Positions 1 to 11,895 of a stretch of DNA of 58,418 bases are shown piece after piece; within the stretch, counting starts at the first letter, position 1, and the number at the start of each line of letters is the position of its first letter. The DNA is from Intoshia linei (taxonomy: Eukaryota > Orthonectida > Rhopaluridae). Below the pieces are notes generated by a model. That model saw only the letters and a list, made by a program, of their open reading frames with translations. It ran no database searches and had not been told where the DNA came from. Location: positions 1 to 58,418 of the forward strand of contig LWCA01000080.1 in NCBI GenBank assembly GCA_001642005.1, in the 5' to 3' direction. The position numbers and the translations under genes were made by a program.

Positions 1-508
1 TAAAAAAATTTGTTATAAAAATAAAAATGTATATTATAGAAATGTTACTTAAATGAATATTTAAAAAATTCAAATCTAAATGTATTTTTCGCTATATAAA
101 TATTGCTATTAGTTATTCACGATATTTAGAACACTTTTTTGTCAACTATTTTTGTCAAAATATCGAGAATAACCTGAAAATAAAATAATTCAAATTGTTC
201 AAAAGGCCGAACTAAATTGTCAATAAAGCAGCACTCTCCCCACCTCGGTACTAACTTAACAAACACTTCACCGTTAAATAAAGAAACGTTATGATTAGGG
301 CAGTTTTTTATGGCAAAATGCCATTTATTATATAATAATCAGCACGAAATTACAAGCACCATGATATCAATATTATGTTTATTAATTAGCTAACTAACAA
401 TTTATAAAGTCAATAAATGCCATAAAGTAAGTTGTTTTTTTTAAATGTCATAAAGTCAATATTTTTTTTAAAGGATATTCGACTTAAAAAAATGACATTT
501 ATGATATA
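1..508. other. AT-rich stretch without a recognised gene
   Basis: No coding exon is recognisable here. The first ~50 bases resemble a stretch inside the MITE at 32349-32657, so this edge is probably old repeat DNA leading into the hAT remnant that follows. Confidence 0.5.
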
Positions 509-682
509 ATGAACAACACAATTGAACAAATACCTTATATATACAATTTATTAAGAAAAGCGCCATCTACCACAAATAGTGTTGAACGTAGTTTCAGTTT
601 GTTAAAAAAATTGCTAACTAAACAGAGTCAATTTTTACCAGATAATGCTAAGTATACTATGTTATACTACAATAAACATTAA
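509..682 (+). pseudogene. hAT transposase C-terminal remnant
   Basis: An uninterrupted 57-codon reading frame ends in a stop and contains STTNSVERSFSLLKKLLTKQ followed by an N/Y-rich tail. This matches the C-terminal dimerisation region of hAT transposases, where a T-x-x-x-ERSFS core is typical. No BED zinc finger or catalytic RNase-H region is attached upstream, so it is an isolated fragment, not a working transposase. It lies just beyond the last visible exon of the FAAH-like gene and may mark an insertion into that gene or its intron. It is not the same sequence as the other hAT remnants of the window. Confidence 0.7.
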
Positions 683-1117
683 TAATTTTCAACATCTCTA
701 ACATCACACAATGAGATTTACAACGTTTGTTTCATTTGCAATTCCTTGTTATTCATATTTATTATTACATACATAAATATTCCTTATTTTAAGTTTTATT
801 CATATTAATTTATTATCTAAAGTGACCGAAACCATCATGATCGGTTATATGCTTATGGCCTATGCGAATATTAAAATTAATGTGTATTAAATATTGTATT
901 GATTTAATTTAAGGTCTACGAAAAGAGTACGGTAGATTAAGTTGGTATTAACCATAGAAACAAACAAAAATTTTAAGGTCAGATAAAGTCAGTAAAGTTA
1001 ATTTTTAGGTCAGTTTTTTTGATATTCTATAGGTCAATAAAAAATTGCCCTAGTTATGATCCGTTATTCCATTGGCCATTAGGGTTAAATGTGAGATAAT
1101 TAAAAAATTAAACTAAC
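683..1117. other. gap between hAT remnant and amidase exon 10
   Basis: I see no convincing exon. If the amidase continues, this is its next intron; the C-terminal half of the FAAH family was not found between here and the left edge. Confidence 0.4.
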
Positions 1118-3523
1118 GTTATCTCTGAATAAAGCTGGAGACAAATAAGGATCCAATTGGTACATTCTCTCAGACAACATTGATTTCATCAACAATACTA
1201 AACCGTCGACATTTCTAGACATTGGTCCACTAACAGATACAACTGCAAACAAATATTTATAACTTGATAATAAAATTTACTTAATTTTTGTTCTTTTCGA
1301 TCTATCCATTTATCAGTGCTTCTAAAAAGAACAAATTAATATATCGAACGTATTGATATGTTTATTAAAAAATGAAAAATATACACTATGAATGAATATA
1401 ATAACAATATGGAATACTGCAGGTTTATGAATCATGAGGTACAACCCCATGTCGTCTCATCAAAAATATTTTTGGCTGAGATTCTATTTAATTCTTACAA
1501 TTTAAATTATTTTAAATAGGGAAGTATTTTATTTCTCAGTATTTTAATAAAAATTTTTCAGTATTTTCAACAAAAATTGTCAATATAAATATTAAAATGT
1601 CAGTATATTTAAAATACTGACAAAATAATTTTTTTACTGCCCTTCCAATTTAAATACTGACACCTAAAATACTGAAAATCCATTATATCAACTAACAATT
1701 CAATATTTCTACTGACAAATCATATAAAATACTGACACTTTACGGATTAAAATACTGACGTGATAAATACAAGCCTTTTAAATATCTATCTCAAATATCG
1801 AAGGTTGCGAAATATTTATATTGTTAAAATGTGGTTGTGCGCGATACAGAGTTAAAAATCGCTGAAATAATAGGAATTTTCAAAATCAATCATTTTTTGG
1901 AATTTCACTTTTAATAAGGAGGTAAATTATTAACATTAGAGCCCGTAATGTATATGTGGGGAAAGTGTGGATTTCAGAACAATTTGAATTATTTTTACTC
2001 ATTACTCAAAATCATTTTATTTACATATTGTACTTATTATATATGTTAATATAATATTTTAAAAATATTGATTTTTGGTAAAATTTGTGTATTTTCCATA
2101 AGATTCTACTAAATTACATAAAATATGCTAAAAATTTATCATTCACCCCCAATCATCTAAAATTTTCATATTCACCCTTGATGGTAACCAGTCACCCCAT
2201 GAGAAGCACTGCTGTATTTGAATAAAAATTTTTGGGACGTTAGTAAGGCCTACAAACAATAAATGCTTCCCCACCTTTGCTATAATGAGTACGAGTGAAA
2301 ATTGATATTGAATATATTGAATAAATATAATAGTATATATTGTATCGTTGTTATAAATAGATGGTGAATTAAATTATAATAATTGCTCATTTACCCCACT
2401 CGAGCGGCGCAAGGTTTTAAAGAATAAATTCCACACATGGCAGCAGGAATTCTCAATGATCCAGCAACATCGCTTCCCAGTCCTATTTAAAATATAATTA
2501 ACAATTAAAAGTAAAATATAAACCTAATATGGAACCACCAAAGGCTATTAAGGCAGCTTCACCGCCAGATGAACCTCCAGGTGTAAATTGGAGAGAACGT
2601 GATTTAAGAGGATTGGTAGTATTACCAAAAATTGGATTAATTGTATGAAGACTAATTTAACTATATTAATAATGACGATAACATTACCTAAGCCCAGTTT
2701 GAGGAATATTTGTTCTACAAAACAAAATGGCTCCATGGTCAATTAGACACTTGAAATTAAGGATAAAAATGTTTATAATTAAAAATTGTACTTGTATGAT
2801 TGGAGAATTCTTTTCTAGAATTTTATCAACGTATTTTGGAATACCCACAGTACAATCGAAATCCTATATATTAGTTAGAATAGAATTTAAAGTTAGAATA
2901 ACTTTCATAAAGAAATTGTCTTTTATACTGATTGGTAGATATTGTAAAGGTCCCACTGCTTCAACTTTTTCAAGGCGTACAGTTAATTTTTCCTAAAAAT
3001 TAGTAATAGAAAAATACACGTAATAAATGTATTTTTACTTCAGCTTGAAAATCGAACGCTACAAGGCAGTTAGTTTCAAAATGAGCAACAATGGCCTAAA
3101 ATATCTAATTATGATTAATATGAACAATGTTCATTGAACACTGTTGACGCATATGTACCATATATTGATAAGCTCGTAGAACTGATATGGGGTCTATTTC
3201 CGAATTTCTCAGTTTTTCGACAAGTTGTAATACAGGCATGCTACAGATTTCATTAATTTCAGATATATTGATCTGTACTGTTAATTAATTCTTCGAATAA
3301 TACGAATAATTACCTTATCTCTCAATTGCCAATAAAAGTTGGACAATTTTTGGTTAAATAGGGTTTTACGCTTTTTACAAATTCTTCTAGTGGTAAGAGC
3401 ATTTAGACATGAATTTCCATAGTATAATACCAATGCACCTAATGCAACACTACATGTGACTGACAGATATGGAAGGTATTTTCTGTCCGTTAATTTAGAT
3501 GCTATTTGGATTATTTTTTTCAT
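1118..3523 (-). CDS. FAAH-like fatty acid amide hydrolase, N-terminal ten exons (partial)
   Basis: Serine amidase of the amidase-signature family, closest to membrane fatty acid amide hydrolase, which cleaves lipid amides such as anandamide. Exons in transcript order: 3523-3314, 3272-3159, 3095-3039, 2992-2903, 2863-2792, 2749-2688, 2651-2524, 2482-2395, 1321-1281, 1242-1118; all phases agree. Residues ~17-36 form a hydrophobic N-terminal segment, as in FAAH. The Lys-Ser-Ser triad is intact: K151 in SIKD, S229 in PGGSSGGE and S253 in DVAGSLR. A GPMSRNVDGL block matches the family region after the signature. Most introns are 36-63 bp; the one between exons 8 and 9 is ~1.07 kb. The C-terminal half was not found in the window: it may lie off the left edge, or the gene may be broken by repeats. 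Gene identity is strong, completeness unknown. Confidence 0.85.
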
Positions 3524-3650
3524 ATAATTAATTCTTCGAGTAAATTAAATAAATATCACAAGTACTTACAATGTTAATAACTTTAGTGATTTAACATGGA
3601 CAATGTCCATTCTAAAGATTATACCATTATCTGATATTATAAGATAAGCG

Positions 3651-3913
3651 GTTCTCAAATGGGGTACCATAAATTATTTTGGGGTACCAGTTCGTCTCAT
3701 ACTATGACTCACACTTTATTATTCATAAATTATAAATATTTGTGTACAATATATTTATTTTTGATAAGGTAGAGTTTAACTAACTATTTTATTTGATTTT
3801 TTTTAATTCACATGCTATTATAGTTACAATAAATAGAAATTATTACGGGTACCAAATTATATTTTTTTTAGTTTAGGATTACCAACTGCAAAGTATGTTG
3901 AGAACAGCTGCAT
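3651..3913. repeat. hAT-type MITE copy (CGGTTCTCAA ends)
   Basis: The left end reads CGGTTCTCAA followed by a GGGGTACC block; the right end reads GGATTACCAACTGC then TTGAGAACAGCTG, so the ends are imperfect inverted repeats. Copies of the same family end at about 35266 (right end) and begin at about 45034 (left end). I found no clean 8-bp duplication for this copy. Confidence 0.6.
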
Positions 3914-4485
3914 TATCATATTAAAAGAACAAAAGAATATAAAAATACACTTTTACAACTCTAAAGAAAAAAGTTTACCATTAGCAAGTCACAGTTAAAG
4001 TACATTTTATCTAAATTTAAAAAAAATTAATTTTAACAACTTTTTTAGTCTCTTCAGTAGTTAGAGCAGGGATTCTCAACGGTGGGTGAATCGCCCACTT
4101 AGGGAGATTTTTCTATTTAATTTCACAAAATACATAATCTAATAAAAAATTTTTAATGTCAAAAATTATTCTTTGTCGTTTGATTAAAATTTTAAAGTCC
4201 ATTCCTTAAATTTCATACTAAATAACATACAAAAGTATCACTATTTTTTTAACCCTTTCGTGACGAATGTATCAAATTTGCTACAGTGCATTTTTTATGA
4301 ATTTACGGAGTACCAAGTAGTGATTGTGCTTTCTTGGGAAAAATAAAAAATTTTTATTTATATAAAATATAGAAGCATTAAAAATTTTAGAGACCTTAAT
4401 TAATTTTAGAAACAAAAAGAAATATAATTAATGAAATAACACAAATCTAGATTGAAATTTACAAATTTAATTTATTTATTTTAGA
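3914..4485. other. repeat-derived intergenic DNA
   Basis: No gene seen. A CAGGGATTCTCAACGG motif near 4067 looks like the left end of another hAT-type MITE whose right end I could not locate. Confidence 0.4.
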
Positions 4486-4690
4486 TTGTTGAAAAAGTGT
4501 TTCAAAACACACATAATATTGATAGATTCGTTTTTGAAACGTGTTCTACGTTTTGTAATGAAATTAGAAGCAGTATAGAAATTTCTTTCACTTTGTGTTG
4601 ACGTTGGTTGAATGGTCATAAGTGCTTCCTTTAATTTTAACAATCTTGATGATAGCGTTCCAGTTCGTAATAACTCATAATATTTTTCAA
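4486..4690 (-). pseudogene. hAT transposase C-terminal remnant
   Basis: On the minus strand an open frame of about 60 codons ends at a TAA at 4488-4486 and contains PTSTQSERNFYTASNFITKR, then RTRFKNESINIM. This is the dimerisation core of a hAT transposase (S-x-x-ER-x-F, then KRRxR). No upstream catalytic part was found. It belongs to a different hAT subfamily from the 509-682 remnant. Confidence 0.7.
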
Positions 4691-6464
4691 AATAATATTC
4701 GAAAAAGAGGATAATTCCCTTAAGCGTTAGTAATTTGTGGTTGGAATAAAATGTTTTTAAAAAAAATATTGGAAAAAGGATATTTTTTTATTAAGGGTTG
4801 GAAAATTAGATTTTTTATTTGTGGTTTGATGAAGTGGATTTTTGAAATGGTAAATTTTAAATATTATAATATTATCATATTTTCATAGTAATAACAAACA
4901 TAAATCAAATACAGGTATGTCTCAATTTTTTTCGGGAAATCCCAGTAAATCATAAAAATCCCAGGAATTTTGTCCCGGTTTTTTTCCCGGCACAATCACT
5001 AGTTTCAGGACTTTAAAATTTACAATATTAAGTAGATAACATAAATTTAAATGTTAGCGAAAAAATTAAAATTTAATTGAATAAAAAAATCAACTAATAA
5101 ATACGCTAATCATTAATAAATACCTTGATTGTGTAAATATTAACTAAAAATATAAAATCTCAGGTCGATTTTTTAAAAATTTGAGTAACATTAAACCTTG
5201 TTACAAACAGGTAATTGAAAACACTTAGTATAGCTATAGTAAATTTTATCAATCTAAAAATATGTGATTTATATTTTGAATTATGGAAGGGGCGATATTT
5301 AAAAAATATGGTGAATTATGGTCTAAAATTCGATTCTATTCGCGGCGTACCGGTAATAAAAGAAAAAATGTATCGCTTACAATATTAAAGTGAAATTACC
5401 AGCCAAAATTAAAAACAATTTGACAAAAAAGTATAATATAATAAATTGATTTCTAATTAGTAAAAATATTTAACTGGTCCGCGAACCGGCATTTGAAAAA
5501 CGCTGATTTAAAGGATTTTCAAAAAATTTGAAATAAATCATTACATAATTAATAATTTATTAATATAATATTATTGGCCAAATAATTATTTGGCCAGTAG
5601 AATTGAAAAAGGTAATAGATACATTTAAACCAATTAAGATAATTTTAAGGTATAAAAACATGTACCCAAAGACGTCCACCTTCGGATGAACAATAACATA
5701 CAAGCTGGTATATGATATAATATTACAATTTTTAACAGTGAATATGTAAATTTGTGTGTTTCAAATGGATAAAACTGTTTCAGAATCATCTTTTTTTAAT
5801 TTCCTGAAGTAATTGTGGAATATTTTTGTTTTGAATCAAAAAATAAATAACAAATTGAATTTTTGGTCATGAAAGTGTTACCTTATGATATTAATTTTTA
5901 CATTAACCTCATAAGAATGATAGAGTCCTGAAGGATAATACTTATTTTACCGTTATGATTAATGTACATTAAAATTTGAAAAAACTAGCTGAACTAAATT
6001 TTTTTCATACTTAACAAATTTCTGGTTTTGACTGTGAAAATGCAATTGTTTTTTTAATTTTTTTAAAAGCGTTATGTATCTTAAAAACTAAATAAAATTT
6101 ATTTAAAAAAATACATTCAAGGTATTACAAGATTTTTGAGGCTTGGTAATGATAAGTTCCGGTAATTTGTTTTTAAATATTTCAATTTTATACATTTGAC
6201 TAAGTGTTTTCTAAATAAGTGTAATATGATTTAAAAATGAATTAATACCTCAACAATAGGCTCCATCAACATTTTGAAAGCAACGGATTGTTGCTTCAAA
6301 TTTGACCTATTCGAATTAAACACTTTTTCGAAAACCTAATATAAAAATAAAAAATAAACTGAAAAAGCAAACCTTGTAATTTTCACATTCAATTGACATT
6401 CCAAATAGAATTTTATCATAACAATGGAAATTCTAATTTAAACCGATTAACCACAAAAAATTTT
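4691..6464. other. intergenic DNA with an old MITE
   Basis: No gene recognised. At ~5285-5500 the sequence resembles the short MITE at 42479-42659 (CGTACCGGTAATA... to CGAACCGGCATTTG, AACGCTG) and is a degraded copy of it. The stretch just after 5500 is plain AT-rich sequence reaching the 3' end of exportin-5. Confidence 0.5.
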
Positions 6465-9400
6465 TTAAATTACAAAGGCTTTATAAATCATAGCACCAAT
6501 TCTATACAATTTTGGAGAATCCATTTGAGCATTTCTTACGACACTTAATATATATCTCTTAAAAATTTCTTGATAAAAATCCCCATCTCCGTTTAATTTC
6601 AATAGAATCTAAAATCAAAAACCATACAAAAATTAAAGTAAACAAACCTCCTTAAAACGATTATCAATTAAATCAATGGCCGTTGTATGTACACCGCTAT
6701 TTTTGCAATACAATGCATCGATAATGAATTTAGCAAAACTTTTACGAGTATTTAATTCAAGGGAAGTGTAGTATCCAGAATTGAGAACAATTTGGAGACA
6801 AAACAGTAAAGAGTGAACGAAACTCCAAAAATACTTGACATCTACTTGAAAATTAGTAGAATCAGACTGATTCTTAACTTGAGCAAATTCCTCTAAATCC
6901 AAGTACCACAAATTCAAAATTCGTTGATAAGACTGATCAAAAAATTTACATAAAAAGGGTTCAATAAAATCCGTCTTATAAATTTTAGAAAAGTTGCTTT
7001 TCAAGATTTTATATATAAATTTTTGAATAAAATGATCAATCTGTCGAAATGGCATGTAAGAGAGATTATCCAAAAAAGCATCATTCATAAGATCGTTTAG
7101 ATTTGGAATTAAAAAAAATGATTCACCAAGAACTTCAACTGCATTACCCAACCGTATTGTAATAAAAGTCATCAAATCTCGCAACATGCAAACGAAATTT
7201 TTATTTGATTTTAATGTTTCCTTTTCAATTTCCTCAGAAACATCTACGGACCAATCAACACATTTTAATGCATCATATAATACTGGAAAAGAATTTTTTA
7301 ACGACTCTAAAATTTCTTGGCTCCACAATTTCGTTATGGCGCTCTTGATGGTAAAAATGATTTCAATATTTTTAAGTATATAGTCAGTATTTGGGCTAAT
7401 GATAATATTGACTTGATGGCCTCGAATTGACTGACCGAAAAGTTTCTTAAATTTAAATTTAGAATTCAAATTTTTTCCAGAAAGTGTAGAGTCAAGGTTT
7501 TCAATTGAATCAATTTTTGGAGATACTGAAGCAACAATGCCAAAAATTTCAGTAAAATGAATCAATTTTCCAATAAACGAAATTATAGAATGACAAAATT
7601 TTTCATCTCCGAAAAAATCAACATTGCAATTTTTCGTATTGTAATATTCAGCAAGAATGGAAACAAAGTACTTGAAAATGAAATTATTGTTGATAAATTG
7701 CAGAATATCGGATAGGTTGTCTTCAGCCATTGCGTAAATGTTGTTTATTACCATCTGAATTTGTTCGTAATTGTCAAATTTCAAACCAATTATATAATAC
7801 GTTTCTAAAAGTTGGCGTTTATGAAGATACTTTTTATCTGATTTAAAAATTTGATTAGTAATATTGAAAATGTTGTCGATGTCATTGCACAAAATTGTCC
7901 CGTAATGAATCGCAAATTTGTTATATATACTCAGCAGAGCTTTTAAATGGTTGGTTTCCGAAAAATTCATAAACGATTTGAAAATTTCGCTGACGAAAAT
8001 GAGTACATCTTGGTCCTGAATAATGATAAATTTTATAAACTGGGCAATAGTCATGCATCTATAATAAATGAAACTGTTATCTGTCATTTTAATGGTTTCG
8101 AGTAAAAAGTTGAGGAGATACTCATTTTGTTCTGAGGAAATGGGAATGCTGAATTTTTTCAAGCTATGAGTAGAGAAAGCATACATTGAAGACCAGGTGT
8201 ATTCATCTGTCGTGTCAGAAACTTGTCTGAGGTAGTCAAATACCAATTCAAACAATTCCGCGTCTTTGAAAGAATTTTGGGATGACCAAAATGAAATAAT
8301 TTTAGCTTGAAGACTTTTTTTTGAAATAGAATCGTCCATAAACTGAACACAATCAGCATTCTCTTTACATAAATCAATGTGGATAATGAATGCTTGTTTC
8401 ATTAACGCCAATACATCCGTTTTCTGAAAGCCATTTCTAACTAATGGAATCCAAAACGTAAAGATAATGGTACATAAATATTTGCATTCTGAGGAGTACA
8501 GGACAGGTAAGGATTCTAGTGACAGAGTAATAAATTTTCTAATAAGTTCCTTTTTTTGTACATCACGTATTCCATAAGTGACAGCGTTTGCGAAAGTGGT
8601 TGAGGGGAAAGCATGAAATAGTCTAATTACCAATTCCACAGTAGAAGAAATTTGTTCATTAAACTGCTGAGAAAAAGACATGAAATGAACGAAAAAGTCG
8701 CACATTTTTGTAGAAAAAAATAAATTTTCTATAATTTGTTTCAAATGAGATTTATGCGCAGATTGTACATATATATTAAGACAGTTCAAGGCTTGATTAC
8801 AAAGTTGTATTTTGTTTTCAGTCATTGAATGTTCGTAAACTGAAAAACACAGGTTTACAAACCAATCTTGATTAGTAAAATAATGAAATTCTGCTATTGG
8901 CATTAATAAGGCCAGAACATCAAAAGTGTCGTTCATTACAACATAAAAATTATCATTCCGAAACGACAAAATCAAGTAATCAGTTATTTGACCCTTAAAA
9001 AAGGTTATTATATTGTTAGATATTCTACATATAGCACGGCGTATATCCGCCATTCTCGTTGAAAGTTTTTCTGAATTGTCTACATCTTCTAATAACCTTT
9101 TCCAAATCTTTGTAACAATTTTCAATTGAGTTATCCCAATTTTAGACGTTTCGCTCAATTCTAAATGCATGTCCTTCCAATTTTGAGGCCATTCCAGTTT
9201 TATTATTTCTACCATAACACTTGATACTGACTCTATAACCAATCTTGGAATACTTTCACTACAAGATTGAATGTAAATAACAATAAACTCTTTAATTTCT
9301 TTTTTTTCGTTTAATTCGTAAATTCCCCATTTCACCCTACATAAAATTTGTAAATTAAAAATCTCGTTTACCTAATGTTTTCTTGCAATAAACTCAAACA

Positions 9401-9640
9401 ATTGAACAACAAAATTTTATTTTCATTCGTTATTAATGAAATACATTTTTTAGCAGTGGATATACAAAATAACCAGCATAGTGGTGAATTTTTTAATTCA
9501 TTTATAACCTAAATAAATGGTAGATGGTAAATATCTATTCTCAATTTTACCAAATTTGCAGAAATCAAATCTTGTGGGTTTAATGTATTTTTATTTATCG
9601 CACTTATCGTATTTTCCCATTTAATAAATAAATCCTCCAT
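6465..9640 (-). CDS. XPO5: Exportin-5
   Basis: Karyopherin-beta nuclear export receptor; the family works with RanGTP to export double-stranded RNA such as pre-miRNA, and some tRNAs. Four exons: 9640-9551, 9508-9372, 9336-6648 and 6608-6465, joined by introns of 42, 35 and 39 bp, give 1019 residues; vertebrate XPO5 has about 1200. The diagnostic block is VEIIKLEWPQNWKDM (about residues 115-130), matching the family's EMIKREWPQHWPDM, preceded by LSLLQENIRVKWG where the family has LQILEHVVKFRW. The rest is helical, as expected for HEAT repeats. The start is the ATG at 9640 (MEDLFIKW); the N-terminus is shorter than in vertebrates. The protein ends AMIYKAFVI. Presence of XPO5 hints that small-RNA or tRNA export by this route is retained. 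Confidence 0.9.
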
Positions 9641-9946
9641 TAATCATTTAAATTTAATCAAATCTCATATTTCAATTTTACTAAAGTTTGTTGCACGGTA
9701 AATTTATATTATGGCGATAATACATTATTTCTAAATAGCTATACCTTTTTCATTCAGTGCAGTATTAACTATGCACTTATATTATTCATTTTTATAAATA
9801 TAACGGCGTTTTATAACTTTTTAAGTTATAGGATAACTCGTCATTTCATACAATTTGACGTCACAATTACTGTGTTTCTTTAAATCAGTGGTTTTTAACC
9901 AGTTTACAAAGGATGCACGGAGCTAGTTTTCTGCTTATATATATTA
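9641..9946. other. upstream region of exportin-5
   Basis: AT-rich sequence holding the presumed XPO5 promoter; no clear motif seen. Confidence 0.4.
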
Positions 9947-10030
9947 CTAGCTTGACTGTTATGTACTACGTACAAACAGCACCTAGCTCTGCCGAGGGCA
10001 CATTTTTATTATACCAAAAAAATAAATTAA
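9947..10030 (-). mobile_element. Helitron 3' terminus (fragment)
   Basis: Read on the minus strand this has a GC-richer block (GCCCTCGGCAGAGCTAGG), a hairpin-forming GTACGTAGTAC, then GTCAAGCTAG and a T. A hairpin about ten bases before CTRR with a T flank is the classic Helitron 3' end. The matching 5' end was not found nearby, so this is a truncated copy. The same tail recurs at 30976, 31185, 33113, 41893, 49230 and 51292. Confidence 0.75.
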
Positions 10031-10460
10031 AAACAGTCCAAACCTAAAAATTTTCATAAATAGCATATTATTTCAAAAAAAATAAAATTATAAAAACCTA
10101 TTTTGTCATTTTCAATGTGATGACATATATTCAGAACCAATTTAATAAATACTTACTAATATTAACTGTGTATCAATAATTAACTGAATCTTCACTTTAT
10201 AAACATTTCAGTTGAATTTTACCATTATTGCAAAGGATTGTAATATAAAAATGATATTAACAAAGTTGTTTAGTTTCGTTGTTTAGTTTCTTATATAAAT
10301 TTAAATGTTTTAATAAAAATGTTTTGAAAATAAAAATTTGAAATTTAAAAATTGCGTAGCAAGTATTTTTTTATCCAACTCAATTTAGTATATTTAGTTT
10401 AGTTACGAAGTTTATTTTTACGATCCTTTGATTTACGATCTAGTGGTAGTGCGTCATACC

Positions 10461-11015
10461 TAGGGTTGCCAACTGCGTTATTTTCCCCCTGAGACTTCGG
10501 GTTTTCAAATTTAACTGAGGGTTTAGGGTTAAGTAATATTGCTCAGGGTAATTTAATTATTTTAATCAAAATGATCAGATCAGACATATTTTATTTATAT
10601 TGGATGAATAAGGAATTACACACCAAATTCAAGATTTTATGAACGACTTATAACAGCCTGCTCAAATTAACCTTATTAATATGGCCAAAACTCAACAAAA
10701 ATATAATTTTCGAAAATAAATGATTTTGATCTTCTTTTGTGTTGTGTCATTTGTTTTTTTCTCTAAAGTCTTTATTATGAAGTCATTTTGAAATGTTCTA
10801 TTTGTTATGAAAAATTTAAAGTATTCATTTTGAAATTTGCAATAAAAATTGTATGTAAACTGTTATTATTTTTTGAAAAAGAGACCCCAAAGTAAAAGAG
10901 GGCCACCAAAAAATTTTTTAAATAACAAAAAAAAACACGCTTCGCTGCGCTTCAACCAAATTTTGAGTTTCGCTCAAAAATTCTGGTTGAGGATAATTTA
11001 ATGTTGGTAACCCTA
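10461..11015. mobile_element. 555-bp hAT-like MITE with 8-bp target duplication
   Basis: The element is bounded by TAGGGTTGCCAAC and, inverted, TAGGGTTACCAAC. Eight-base flanks gtcatacc (10453-10460) and gtcatatc (11016-11023) match at 7 of 8 positions. No transposase reading frame is present. A GCTTCGCTGCGCTTC block near the right end can fold locally. The TSD length points to hAT-type transposition. Confidence 0.8.
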
Positions 11016-11895
11016 GTCATATCACGATAATTTAATTATACTAAAACCGATCTGCAATGTATAATTTATCTTATTGAAATTTAATTAAATTAAAAAATTA
11101 ATCTTGCACAATAAATACCAAACCAAAAATATTTCTTTTATAATTTTCAGAATACAATTATCACAAAATAATTAACTCGCCAATTTTACTCCGTTATCGG
11201 CTATAATTTGGCTTATCTAGTGAAAACGATAACCCATGTAACAATATTTGTTTTGTGGATTTTGTTATTTCAGATCTTATAATTAGTAATTGTATTACAA
11301 GTTATAGGATTCGTAAAAGACTATATTTGTGCAATTATATTTAGTTTTAAATTTCAACACAAAAGAAAGGCAGATTAAATTCCTGATTTGAACTAAGAAT
11401 TTAAAGTCGACAAATTGAATAGTAATTTAGTACAGATGTAGACCAGTTAATTGCATAAATAAATCACGAACTATATAGTTCAGACGATTAGTCAGACTTG
11501 TTGCAAGTAACTTTCATAATTATAATAAAGCGACGAAGTTTTGGAAAAACAGAATTACAGACAGTAGGCAAGAAACACTAACATAATAAAGTGCGTCTGT
11601 GCAGTGCATAATTTTTATCAAGTTTACATGGCCTAGGTAACTAAATCATAGTTACAAAATTTATTATTTTGTCTGCGTCTAAATATTATTTATCACGCAG
11701 CAACTTACAATGTCACTTGAAGCAGTACTTCTCTCCAATTTTAAAACTCATACGAGAATATAAATACAAAATTAAAGCGTAGTTTGATATAATTTTAATT
11801 TAAAATACGATTTAGATGCCTCTTTGGTAATATTTCAAGAAATTTTTTGTTTATGGAACGACTAAACTTATTAGAATCCTTGTTATAACTCGATA
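11016..11895. promoter_or_regulatory. 5' region of the PHD-SET gene
   Basis: No exon is evident; it contains the presumed promoter and 5' UTR of the downstream gene. I see no sharply recognisable core motif. Confidence 0.3.

Noticed and set aside
2727-2996. 89-residue plus-strand open frame
   Set aside because: It is antisense to four well-supported amidase exons on the minus strand.
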